A model generated the notes under the pieces. It did no database searches, was not told the origin of the DNA, and saw only the letters and a list, made by a program, of their open reading frames with translations. Shown in pieces: positions 57,124-64,000 of a DNA stretch of 64,000 nt (its first letter is position 1; the number at the start of each line of letters is the position of its first letter). The DNA is taken from contig NZ_NEFF01000003.1 in the NCBI RefSeq assembly GCF_002252045.1, forward strand, positions 236,956-300,955, read 5' to 3'. The position numbers were made by a program, and so were the translations under genes. The stretch comes from Ignatzschineria sp. F8392 (GTDB lineage Bacteria; Pseudomonadota; Gammaproteobacteria; Cardiobacteriales; Wohlfahrtiimonadaceae).

Positions 57124-57184
57124 ATAAAAAAAACTCCAATCACTTTCAATACAATGATTGTTAGCGATTGGAGTTCTTTTTTAT
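57124..57184 (-). terminator. Bidirectional terminator between iclR copy 2 and htpX
   Basis: AACTCCAATC (57132-57141) pairs with GATTGGAGTT (57166-57175), with an A run before and a T run after. Confidence 0.8.
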
Positions 57185-57207
57185 CTTTTCTCTAACTTGT
57201 TTCTATC

Positions 57208-58092
57208 CTATCTCTGACGATTTTCAGCCTCAAGCAGTGCCGCAATACGCTTCTCTAGAGGAGGATGGGTACTAAAGAGATCCCGAATTGAACCGGTAAA
57301 ACCAAATGCGGCAAATTGTCCGGGAAGATCTTGGTTGAGTTCAGGTTTACGGCGCAATGCATCTAGCGCATTTGCCATTTGTCGATTAGAGGTGAGTCTT
57401 GCGCCTCCGGCATCAGCCCTAAATTCACGATGACGACTAAACCAACTTGCAATAATTTGTGCTAAAACACCAAAGACGATCTGCAATACAATCGTACTGA
57501 TCATATAGATTCCACTACTGCTACTCTCACCATTGGAGTTTCCACGAGAGGCAATTGCTTCCGCAATAATCCGAGATAAGAAGACCACAAAGGTATTGAG
57601 AACCCCTTGCAGAAGAGCCATTGTCACCATATCACCGTTCGCAATATGTGCCATCTCATGGCCTACAACGGCTTCGATCTCCTCTTTATTCATCACGCGC
57701 ATGAGCCCTGTACTGATCGCTACTAATGAATTATTTCGACTTGCACCTGTCGCAAAAGCATTAGGTTCAGGAGAATCAAAGATGCCAATCTCAGGTCGCT
57801 TTAAACCTAATGCCGCCGCTTGTCGTTCAACAACATTGACATACCATACTTCAAACTCATTCTGAGGTGCCTCAATTACATGAACCCCCATAGAACGCTT
57901 CACCATACTTTTTGACATTAGTAAGGAGATAATTGAACCGGCAAATCCCACTACAGCACAAGCGAGTAACATCGGAAAGAGGCCTCGCCCACCTGAAATA
58001 GCGGTATCTAAGCCGGTAATTTTTAAGATAATAGTGATCACTGCGATCACCGCGATATTCATCGCAACCCATAAAGCAACTCGTTTAAACAT
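57208..58092 (-). CDS. htpX: Membrane zinc protease HtpX
   Basis: 294 aa from ATG 58092 (GAAGGAGACTCT upstream). Two N-terminal membrane segments, the zinc motif VVGHEMAHI (HExxH) and the third ligand Glu in the following helix region, then two further hydrophobic segments and the C-terminal FSTHPPLEKRIAAL. It degrades damaged inner-membrane proteins, overlapping with FtsH. Stand-alone unit; no clear sigma32 or Cpx site was found upstream. Confidence 0.95.
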   Translation of the reverse strand: MFKRVALWVAMNIAVIAVITIILKITGLDTAISGGRGLFPMLLACAVVGFAGSIISLLMSKSMVKRSMGVHVIEAPQNEFEVWYVNVVERQAAALGLKRPEIGIFDSPEPNAFATGASRNNSLVAISTGLMRVMNKEEIEAVVGHEMAHIANGDMVTMALLQGVLNTFVVFLSRIIAEAIASRGNSNGESSSSGIYMISTIVLQIVFGVLAQIIASWFSRHREFRADAGGARLTSNRQMANALDALRRKPELNQDLPGQFAAFGFTGSIRDLFSTHPPLEKRIAALLEAENRQR

Positions 58093-58385
58093 AGAGTCTC
58101 CTTCTCTTCTATAAATATATTGCAATACTTTTAACAGATCTGATCAACGCTTCGATCTAAATCAGATCCCATTTTTTATCTCTCTATCTCAATCGATCAT
58201 CATCTATTATATCGATCAGGACAAGATTTATTCTACTTCACCCTAATAATATGAGGCTTTTTCCCCTAAATACAATATATATCGATCATTATCAATCACG
58301 CTTATATCCAAGATTTAGCGTTAGGCTTAAGCTTTAAATTTGGTTTAGATTTTTATTTAGATTTGTGTTCAGCTAAGATTGAAGA

Positions 58386-58421
58386 TAGAAAAAAACCTTG
58401 GCGATTAAAATCACCAAGGTC
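58386..58421 (-). terminator. Terminator of rplS
   Basis: On the minus strand ACCTTGGTGATT pairs with AATCGCCAAGG (one mismatch), then TTTTTTT. 58093-58385 holds no gene. Confidence 0.8.
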
Positions 58422-58449
58422 TTCATCTGGATTCAAAGAATTTCGAAAT

Positions 58450-58821
58450 TTATGCAGTCGCTGCTGTTTTACGCGCTGGTAATTTCTCTTTAATTCTTGC
58501 TGCTCTACCTGAAAGTTCACGCAAGTAGTAGAGCTTAGAGCGACGAACGCTACCACGACGTTTAACATCGATGCTCGCGATTAATGGGCTATAAGTTTGG
58601 AAAGTACGTTCCATACCAACACCGTGAGAGATACGTCTTACGATAAATGATGAACCCATTCCACGATTTTTAATTGCAATCACAACACCTTCAAATGCTT
58701 GAATACGCTCGCGATCGCCCTCTTTTACCCTTACATTTACAACGATTGTATCGCCAGGGTTGAAAGCAGGAAGCTCTTTGCCTTGCATTGCTTCTTGCTC
58801 TAATTGTTTAATAATATTCAT
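58450..58821 (-). CDS. rplS: Ribosomal protein L19
   Basis: 123 aa from ATG 58821, the family start ([12 protein letters not shown]). [39 protein letters not shown] and [15 protein letters not shown] are diagnostic. It sits at the 30S-50S interface. In most gammaproteobacteria it ends rpsP-rimM-trmD-rplS; here the upstream neighbour is yciO, so that order is lost. Confidence 0.97.
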   Translation of the reverse strand: MNIIKQLEQEAMQGKELPAFNPGDTIVVNVRVKEGDRERIQAFEGVVIAIKNRGMGSSFIVRRISHGVGMERTFQTYSPLIASIDVKRRGSVRRSKLYYLRELSGRAARIKEKLPARKTAATA

Positions 58822-58912
58822 GTCCGTTAAACCTTCTAATGAAATAACCATCTTACCCAGATTTATTCTAAGCAAAGCATTATACACCAATATTCAATTA
58901 TTGGTATCACTT

Positions 58913-59533
58913 TTATTCAAACAAAGCTGTTGAGCCTTGCCCTTTACGTAATATTTCAGGGGCTCCTTCGCTCAGATCAATGACTGTCGTTGGCGCCATA
59001 CTACATGCTCCACCATCAATAATCGCATCAACATGATCCCCTATGACCTCATTAATTAAGGTGGCATCATTTAGCTCATAAGCTTCATAACCAGGGATTT
59101 TTAAGGTGGTAGAGAGTATCGGGGCACCGAGCTCTGCTAAAACAGCTTGGATTATAACATGATTTGGCACACGAAGTCCTACTGTATTTCGTTTTGGCAT
59201 CAGAAGTTTTTTAGGAACCTCTTTTGTTCCACGTAAAATAAGCGTATACGGTCCTGGTAAAATCGCTTTTAAGAGGCGATATTGAGGATTATCCACCACG
59301 GCATAGTGCGATAGCTCTGAAAGATCTTTACAAATTAGAGAAAAATAGTGATCTTTAGCACTCTCTTGACGAATTTTTAAGATGCGATCCATACCGCGCT
59401 GATTTCCTACCATACAACCGATAGCATAACTAGAATCAGTCGGGTAGACAACAACCCCCTCATTACGAAAAATTGAAACAACCTGCTCAATCAATCTCGC
59501 TTGTGGTGTCTCTGGATGAATCCTTAATAACAT
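58913..59533 (-). CDS. yciO: YciO-type Sua5/YrdC-family protein
   Basis: 206 aa from ATG 59533 (AGAAGGAGGCTTAT). LRIHPETPQARLIEQ, VVVYPTDSSYAIGC, LKIRQESAKDHYFSL and LRGTKEVPKKLLM match E. coli YciO more closely than TsaC or Sua5. Family fold binds ATP and threonine to form threonylcarbamoyl-AMP; YciO's own role in tRNA modification is less certain. It overlaps no neighbour, but follows the Nudix gene closely on the same strand. Confidence 0.92.
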   Translation of the reverse strand: MLLRIHPETPQARLIEQVVSIFRNEGVVVYPTDSSYAIGCMVGNQRGMDRILKIRQESAKDHYFSLICKDLSELSHYAVVDNPQYRLLKAILPGPYTLILRGTKEVPKKLLMPKRNTVGLRVPNHVIIQAVLAELGAPILSTTLKIPGYEAYELNDATLINEVIGDHVDAIIDGGACSMAPTTVIDLSEGAPEILRKGQGSTALFE

Positions 59534-59552
59534 ATAAGCCTCCTTCTGCTGC

Positions 59553-60236
59553 TTATGCACTCATCAAGTACTCTTGATAATGTAGTTTAAACCATAAAAT
59601 GGCAATGAGCGTAAACTCATTATCCAACTTTCCTTGATCTAATAGTTGAAAAGCCTCTTCTCGAGTCATAGTAAATGCTTCGATATCTTCTCCCTCCTCT
59701 TCAACCCCATAATAGCCGCCGGCATGGCGAAGATCACAGAGTCCTAAGTAGAGATGCATTTTCCCCGGGCTTCCTCCTGTTGAGGGGTAGTACTGATAAA
59801 TTGGGATCAATGTCTCAATATCAACTCCAGCCTCCTCCTTCGCCTCTGCACGAATAATCATCTCCGGCGTTTCAGCACGATCGATTGTTCCTGCAACAAT
59901 CTCAATAGTCCAAGGCGAAGGTCGCTCTTCTCGCTCTAAGAGAGGCACACGAAGCTGTCGAACAAAGAGTAGATGATCTAACTTTGGATCATAGAGAAGA
60001 ATACTCACCGTATCACACTTTACAATCACTTCGCGACGAATATCGTAGAGCATCTCTCCATCAAAACGTTGATGATCAACGATAACCTCATCAATTTTAA
60101 AAAAACCATCAAAAATTCTTCGGCGAGATTGGAGTTGAACACTACTTTTATCCAAGATTTTTCCACTACTATCCCGAGGAAGCTCTTCTATAAGCCCTCT
60201 CTTGTCACTCTCTTTAATACATTTTTGCGCTTCCAT
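59553..60236 (-). CDS. Nudix hydrolase, ADP-ribose pyrophosphatase (NudF-like)
   Basis: 227 aa from ATG 60236 (GAAGGGGGTGGC). The Nudix box reads G-TIDRA-E-x7-A-E-A-x-EE-x-G: the usual Arg before the first Glu is Ala here, although all metal-binding Glu residues are kept. The Pro/Gly segment after it (YYPSTGGSPGKMHLY) is typical of ADP-ribose pyrophosphatases of the NudF type. It hydrolyses ADP-ribose to AMP and ribose 5-phosphate. The gene ends 20 bp before yciO. Confidence 0.86.
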   Translation of the reverse strand: MEAQKCIKESDKRGLIEELPRDSSGKILDKSSVQLQSRRRIFDGFFKIDEVIVDHQRFDGEMLYDIRREVIVKCDTVSILLYDPKLDHLLFVRQLRVPLLEREERPSPWTIEIVAGTIDRAETPEMIIRAEAKEEAGVDIETLIPIYQYYPSTGGSPGKMHLYLGLCDLRHAGGYYGVEEEGEDIEAFTMTREEAFQLLDQGKLDNEFTLIAILWFKLHYQEYLMSA

Positions 60237-60348
60237 GCCACCCCCTTCTAAAATTTTACTAAGTAATATCGCCCTTAAACCTTTAGTATAAAGCATAGGA
60301 ATTTATCATAGATATTTATAAAAAATTTATAAAATTTACAGAAAAGGT

Positions 60349-60386
60349 ATGGAAAAATAAAAAGCCACTTCTTATAAGAAGTGGCT
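60349..60386 (-). terminator. Terminator of mepK
   Basis: AGCCACTTCTTA-TAAGAAGTGGCT, perfect 12-bp arms (60363-60386), followed on the minus strand by TTTTTATTTTT. Confidence 0.88.
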
Positions 60387-60424
60387 CTCTAACAAATCTA
60401 TCTCTTGTCGATAAAAATCTAAAA

Positions 60425-61033
60425 TTAACGGCCCCAGTTTCTCACTGCACCGCTATCAATATGCACAAAAGCTGAACGGCTATAGTAACCAACACCACCT
60501 GCTTTTAGGGAAAGTGCTGCATTGCGGAGATTACGAGTTGCAATACCCGGCATACGAATATCAATCGCCTTTGCTTGCATATGGAGACTTGATTTTGCTC
60601 CACGGATAGCTCTATTCGTTTGTGGAGAACGGTAACCACTTAAGCCGTGAACTGGCTTGTTAAAGCCTAAACGGAGTCTTAAAGCAAATAGTTGATCAAG
60701 TACATTAGGATCATACAGTTTAGAAGTTGTTGTTCTTCTATCTCTTAAAGCCCAAGAGATCTCATCTAATGATTCTCTGATATAGCCTTCTGTAGGTGTC
60801 CAGTAAACAGTGCGAGTAGTCTCACCTAATGCGGGCGTATAAATTGTTAATTCACGCTCTTGCGACACTGCTTGTTTCGCTAATGCTGGATTTAATCCGA
60901 AGATACCGAAGACAGCTGATCCGGCTAAAACGCCTGTCGCCACTTTCAAAAGATTACGTCTATTATCACATACAAATTCATTATGCTGCTCTATAAAAGA
61001 CTCTCTGTCCGTAATGATCAATTTACTATCCAT
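60425..61033 (-). CDS. mepK: Murein DD-endopeptidase MepK (YcbK family, DUF882)
   Basis: 202 aa. A Tat-type signal NRRNLLKVATGVLAGSAVFG starts about residue 24. LDEISWALRDRRT, LRLGFNKPVHGLSGYRSPQ and the zinc ligands His and Asp in LHMQAKAIDIRMPG and His in FVHIDSGAVRNW match E. coli MepK. It cleaves mDAP-mDAP and other cross-links so peptidoglycan can expand. A 32-residue acidic leader precedes the twin-arginine; an alternative start is not obvious. Confidence 0.92.
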   Translation of the reverse strand: MDSKLIITDRESFIEQHNEFVCDNRRNLLKVATGVLAGSAVFGIFGLNPALAKQAVSQERELTIYTPALGETTRTVYWTPTEGYIRESLDEISWALRDRRTTTSKLYDPNVLDQLFALRLRLGFNKPVHGLSGYRSPQTNRAIRGAKSSLHMQAKAIDIRMPGIATRNLRNAALSLKAGGVGYYSRSAFVHIDSGAVRNWGR

Positions 61034-61627
61034 GTATCTTTAACCCTTGCTTGTTCGACTAACAGACTTATTCATTTAGTCTCTTAGCGCTCTATTATCA
61101 ACTGATTTCCTAAATCGAGAAATCAGTGTAATGTTCATAACCTAAAAATGCAACCTTACAAGCTGTAAATTCATTAAATAATTAATATAGATTAATTAAT
61201 TTTGATCAAGATACTTATACTATTAAATTATAGTTAATTATTTCATATAACAGATTGCAAGATTGAGTCCCATTTTTAATCCCTAAGATAACAGTAGGTT
61301 AATAGTCAGCATCTGCGACTACCCTACCCTTTAATCATTGATTCTCTCTAAATGAAGATAAGAATTATTCCAAGAATTCTATTATAAAAGTATCATCAAG
61401 CGCAACGCTTTTTTACCAACATGATAAAATAGGTTTCGTCATAACAGAGCCCTGATCGGTAGCAGATCTAAGTAAGAGAAACGCATTAAATCAGTATTTT
61501 CAAGAGGATGCTTATTAAAGCATCTTCTTAGCTGTTTTTAAAATTTCTACCGCTTCTGTTATATCTTTCTATATCTTTTCGATAGTGCAATACTTGCTTT
61601 ATAAGAGAATACATTTTAAAAGAGAAT
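61034..61627 (+). other. 594-bp gene-free region before dnaB
   Basis: Very AT-rich around 61160-61260. An imperfect inverted repeat (GTAGG near 61290 with CCCTACC near 61328) is the only structure noticed. No gene, and no riboswitch was recognised. It must hold the divergent promoters of mepK and dnaB. Confidence 0.5.
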
Positions 61628-63019
61628 ATGCAAAATAGATCATCACAAGATAGCGATATCGCACAGATCAAAACTCCGCCCCACTCCATAGAAGCTGAAC
61701 AAGCTGTCTTAGGAGGGTTGCTACTTGATCGAGATGCATGGGATAGGATCGATGGACTACTATCACCTAGCGACTTCTATAGTAAAAATCACCGTATTAT
61801 TTTTGAGACCATCTATTCTCTCTACAATGAGATGCAGACGGTCGATATCTTAACCGTCAGTGATCATCTAAAACAGAGAGAGATGCTCGAAGATGTGGGG
61901 GGACTTCCCTACCTTGCCACATTGGCACAAGATATGCCCTCGGTTAGTAATATTGCTGCCTACGCCAATATTGTTTATGACCGTTCTGTTATTCGTAAAT
62001 TAATCGCCGTAGGAACTAATATTGCCGACTCTGGATTCAATCCTGATGGTCGTAGCAGTAATGAGCTGATCCAATTTGCAGAGCAAGCGGTCTTCGCAAT
62101 TGCCGAACAGGGAACAAAGCAGGATGCCGGGCTAATCGATATTCGTGATGTTCTAAAGAGTACCATTGCGCGAATCGATGAATTGGCACAATCTCAAGGA
62201 GGAGTAACCGGTGCGCCGACAGGATGGGATCAATTCGATGAGATGACATCAGGTCTACAAAATGGTGATATGATCGTTGTTGCCGGTCGACCATCAATGG
62301 GTAAAACAACAATCGCAATGAATATGGTTGAACGCGTTGCGATGTATACAAATAAGCCTGTTGCTATCTTTAGCTTGGAGATGCCTGCAGAACAACTCGT
62401 TATGAGAATGTTCGCCTCCATCGGAGGGATTGAACAAGGAAAAATTAGAACCGGTGAGCTCAATGAAATTGAGGCTAAGAAATTGAGCGATGCCACAAAA
62501 ACTCTAGCTCAAACAAAGATCTTTATCGATGATACGAGTGGTTTAAGCCCTTCCGAAATGCGCTCTAGAGCTCGTCGATTACAGCGTGATCATGGGCAAT
62601 TAGGGTTAGTGATGGTGGATTACCTTCAACTGATGAGCATCCCTGGAATGTCTGATAATCGAGTCGCAGAAGTCTCTGAGATCTCACGCTCGCTCAAACT
62701 GATGGCAAGAGAGCTCAACTGTCCGGTCATTGTTCTATCACAGCTCAACCGTAGTCTTGAGCAACGGCCTAACAAGCGTCCTGTTATGAGTGACCTTCGT
62801 GACTCTGGTGCGATCGAGCAGGATGCTGACTTAATCTGCTTTGTCTATCGTGATGAGGTTTATAATGAGGATTCTCCGGAGAAAGGCATCGCTGAAATTA
62901 TTATCGCTAAGCAACGTAATGGTCCTATCGGCACAGTAAAATTGAGCTTCCAAGGACGCTATTCACGCTTTATGAATCTCTCTACACGAGATTTTGCTGA
63001 TCAATTTATTGATGAATAA
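61628..63019 (+). CDS. dnaB: Replicative DNA helicase DnaB
   Basis: 463 aa. N-terminal DnaG/DnaC-interacting domain (PPHSIEAEQAVLGGLLLD), linker, then RecA-like C-terminal domain with Walker A GRPSMGKTT, IFSLEMPAEQLVMRMF, Walker B LVMVDYLQLM and arginine-rich SQLNRSLEQRPNKRP. It is a hexamer that unwinds DNA ahead of the fork. Intein-free and full length. The rplI gene commonly found upstream is absent. Confidence 0.97.
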   Translation: MQNRSSQDSDIAQIKTPPHSIEAEQAVLGGLLLDRDAWDRIDGLLSPSDFYSKNHRIIFETIYSLYNEMQTVDILTVSDHLKQREMLEDVGGLPYLATLAQDMPSVSNIAAYANIVYDRSVIRKLIAVGTNIADSGFNPDGRSSNELIQFAEQAVFAIAEQGTKQDAGLIDIRDVLKSTIARIDELAQSQGGVTGAPTGWDQFDEMTSGLQNGDMIVVAGRPSMGKTTIAMNMVERVAMYTNKPVAIFSLEMPAEQLVMRMFASIGGIEQGKIRTGELNEIEAKKLSDATKTLAQTKIFIDDTSGLSPSEMRSRARRLQRDHGQLGLVMVDYLQLMSIPGMSDNRVAEVSEISRSLKLMARELNCPVIVLSQLNRSLEQRPNKRPVMSDLRDSGAIEQDADLICFVYRDEVYNEDSPEKGIAEIIIAKQRNGPIGTVKLSFQGRYSRFMNLSTRDFADQFIDE

Positions 63020-63118
63020 TCACGGCTCCTTATATAAATTGACAAAGCCATAAGACAAAATCAGAAGTTAAAGAAGTTAAAAAATAGCAACAGTAAACAA
63101 GCAATAGATGAGTAACAA

Positions 63119-63152
63119 GACTCCTAGGAGCTATGCTTCTAGGAGTTTTTTT
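63119..63152 (+). terminator. Terminator of dnaB
   Basis: ACTCCTAG and CTAGGAGT pair, then TTTTTTT; the T run overlaps the end of the convergent isochorismatase-like gene. Confidence 0.75.
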
Positions 63153-63724
63153 AATTCTGCGATTGAAATCACCGTGGCTAATCCTTCTAATGCATCCATA
63201 CTCTCTTGATGAAGCTCAAAACTCTTAGCAGCACAAAGCTCATCAACGACATAAACTCTAAAGCCCAACTCATGGGCTTCTCTTGCACTACTCTGAATAG
63301 CTAGCAGTGAGCTCACACCTCCTAAAATAAGAGTATCAATTTTAGATATCTCAAGCCATCTCGCCAAATTATTGCCGGTAAAAATACTCACTCCTTTTTT
63401 AATAAAGTAATGATCCTCTTCACTCTGCTCTAATCCTTTAATCCAACAATTATTAGGAGAGTTAAGTCGTAATGCGCCTCGCTCTTTCGCTTGATGAAAC
63501 ATCGGTGAGAATCTTGGGATATCGTGATAGTCATCTGCAAAGCCCACCTTCACCCAAATAATAGGAATCTCTTCCAATCGAGCTAGCGCAATAGCACGAT
63601 TACTCTCTTCTAAGATATTTCTCTGAATAAATTGTTGATAACTACTATTTGATAGCCCCTCTTTCCCTACTATCTCTTCAATTAAATCAATCAAAACTAC
63701 TGCCTTAGAGCGCTTCTGCATCAT
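63131..63724 (-). CDS. Isochorismatase-fold protein lacking the catalytic cysteine
   Basis: 197 aa. AAGGGGAGATCTA precedes ATGATG. The fold is clear: VVLIDLIEEI with the catalytic Asp, HYFIKKGVSIF with the Lys, and GGVSSLLAIQSSAREAHELG, where the usual Cys of GVxxxxCVxxTA is Ala. Nicotinamidase- and amide-type members need that Cys, but isochorismatases such as EntB/PhzD do without it, so this could be an ether hydrolase or a non-catalytic relative. No siderophore genes are near. Function unknown. Confidence 0.8.
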   Translation of the reverse strand: MMQKRSKAVVLIDLIEEIVGKEGLSNSSYQQFIQRNILEESNRAIALARLEEIPIIWVKVGFADDYHDIPRFSPMFHQAKERGALRLNSPNNCWIKGLEQSEEDHYFIKKGVSIFTGNNLARWLEISKIDTLILGGVSSLLAIQSSAREAHELGFRVYVVDELCAAKSFELHQESMDALEGLATVISIAELKKLLEA

Positions 63725-63833
63725 TAGATCTCCCCTTATATTCTATTTCATCCATAATTCCTTTGTAACATAACAATCTCTATTAAACAAAGTTGCAACA
63801 CTACGGTCGCAATAAGCATGAAGCGCACGCAAG

Positions 63834-63868
63834 AAAAAAGCCTCTAGCGGTTAAGCTAGAGGCTTTTA
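63834..63868 (-). terminator. Terminator of the rrn operon
   Basis: AAAAAGCCTCTAGC pairs with GCTAGAGGCTTTT; on the minus strand the T-rich tail follows. It lies just 3' of the 5S gene. Confidence 0.85.
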
Positions 63869-63875
63869 GGATAAA

Positions 63876-63992
63876 GCCCTGGGGTTGACCTACTCTCACA
63901 TGGGATCTCCCACACTACCATCGGCGCTGCTACGTTTCACTTCTGAGTTCGGGATGGGATCAGGTGGTTCCATAGCGCTATTTTCCCCAGGA
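63876..63992 (-). rRNA. rrf: 5S ribosomal RNA
   Basis: Read on the minus strand: helix I CCTGGGG (63985-63991) pairs with CCCCAGG (63878-63884); loop segments CCACCTGATCCCATCCCGAA, ACTCAGAAGTGAAAC and GCCGATGGTAGTGTGGG are universal. Ends are set by helix I and may differ by one or two bases. The 23S gene should lie just beyond the right edge. Confidence 0.95.
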
Positions 63993-64000
63993 AAACTGGT

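Noticed and set aside
61290..61335. Possible structured leader before dnaB
   Set aside because: The inverted repeat is imperfect, ~300 bp from the start, and fits no known riboswitch.

Overview
The window looks like chromosome of an AT-rich gammaproteobacterium. HslVU, DnaB, L19, YciO, PrmC, Cca, PbpC/YfhM, HtpX and MepK all read as gammaproteobacterial, tRNA genes encode CCA, and Tat, Sec and lipoprotein signals are conventional. A relative of Ignatzschineria/Wohlfahrtiimonas is my best guess, by impression of gene content and base composition only; no search was run.

Layout: 1-0.58 kb, the end of yicC and a tRNA-Arg(CCG). 0.6-3.7 kb, a small accessory patch: phage-type TACGGYA repeats beside the tRNA, a possible HEPN ribonuclease, a small secreted protein, an S24 (LexA/CI-like) repressor, an unknown 107-aa protein, and copies of one palindromic operator before both of the last two genes. 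3.8-16 kb, mostly housekeeping and envelope genes: EexN-like lipoprotein, AEC carrier behind a perfect FNR box, secreted rhodanese, Ntn amide hydrolase, PhoX behind a textbook PHO box, 2OG-Fe oxygenase, MoeB/ThiF-like enzyme, and hslVU behind a sigma32-like promoter. 16.1-17.9 kb, a candidate defence pair of an OLD-like ATPase and a DUF4276 partner broken by two compensating frameshifts. 18.2-22.8 kb, an AfuABC-type importer. 23-27.5 kb, a GntR/DUF2848/amidase/MFS catabolic unit. 27.7-36.1 kb, yajD, then pbpC and the alpha-2-macroglobulin yfhM, divergent. 36.3-41.8 kb, cca, four tRNAs, a MORN lipoprotein, an MdtD-like exporter, rnpB and prmC.

41.9-57 kb is an aromatic-catabolism island: hpaB-hpaC flavin monooxygenase, an AraC regulator, a DASS-family anion transporter, then catechol ortho-cleavage genes complete from catechol to succinyl-CoA plus acetyl-CoA (catA, catB, catC, pcaD, catI, catJ, pcaF), and two tandem IclR regulators divergent from them. 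57-64 kb: htpX, rplS, yciO, a Nudix hydrolase, mepK, dnaB, an isochorismatase-fold protein without its cysteine, and the 5S rRNA end of an rrn operon running leftward out of the window's right edge.

A feature that cuts across genes: many intergenic stretches contain a short tandem array (units of 6-15 bp, three to eight copies, often diverged). Strongest leads: the frameshifted DUF4276 partner, the S24 operator family, the HEPN candidate, HpaBC joined to a catechol rather than homoprotocatechuate pathway, and the tandem-repeat pattern.
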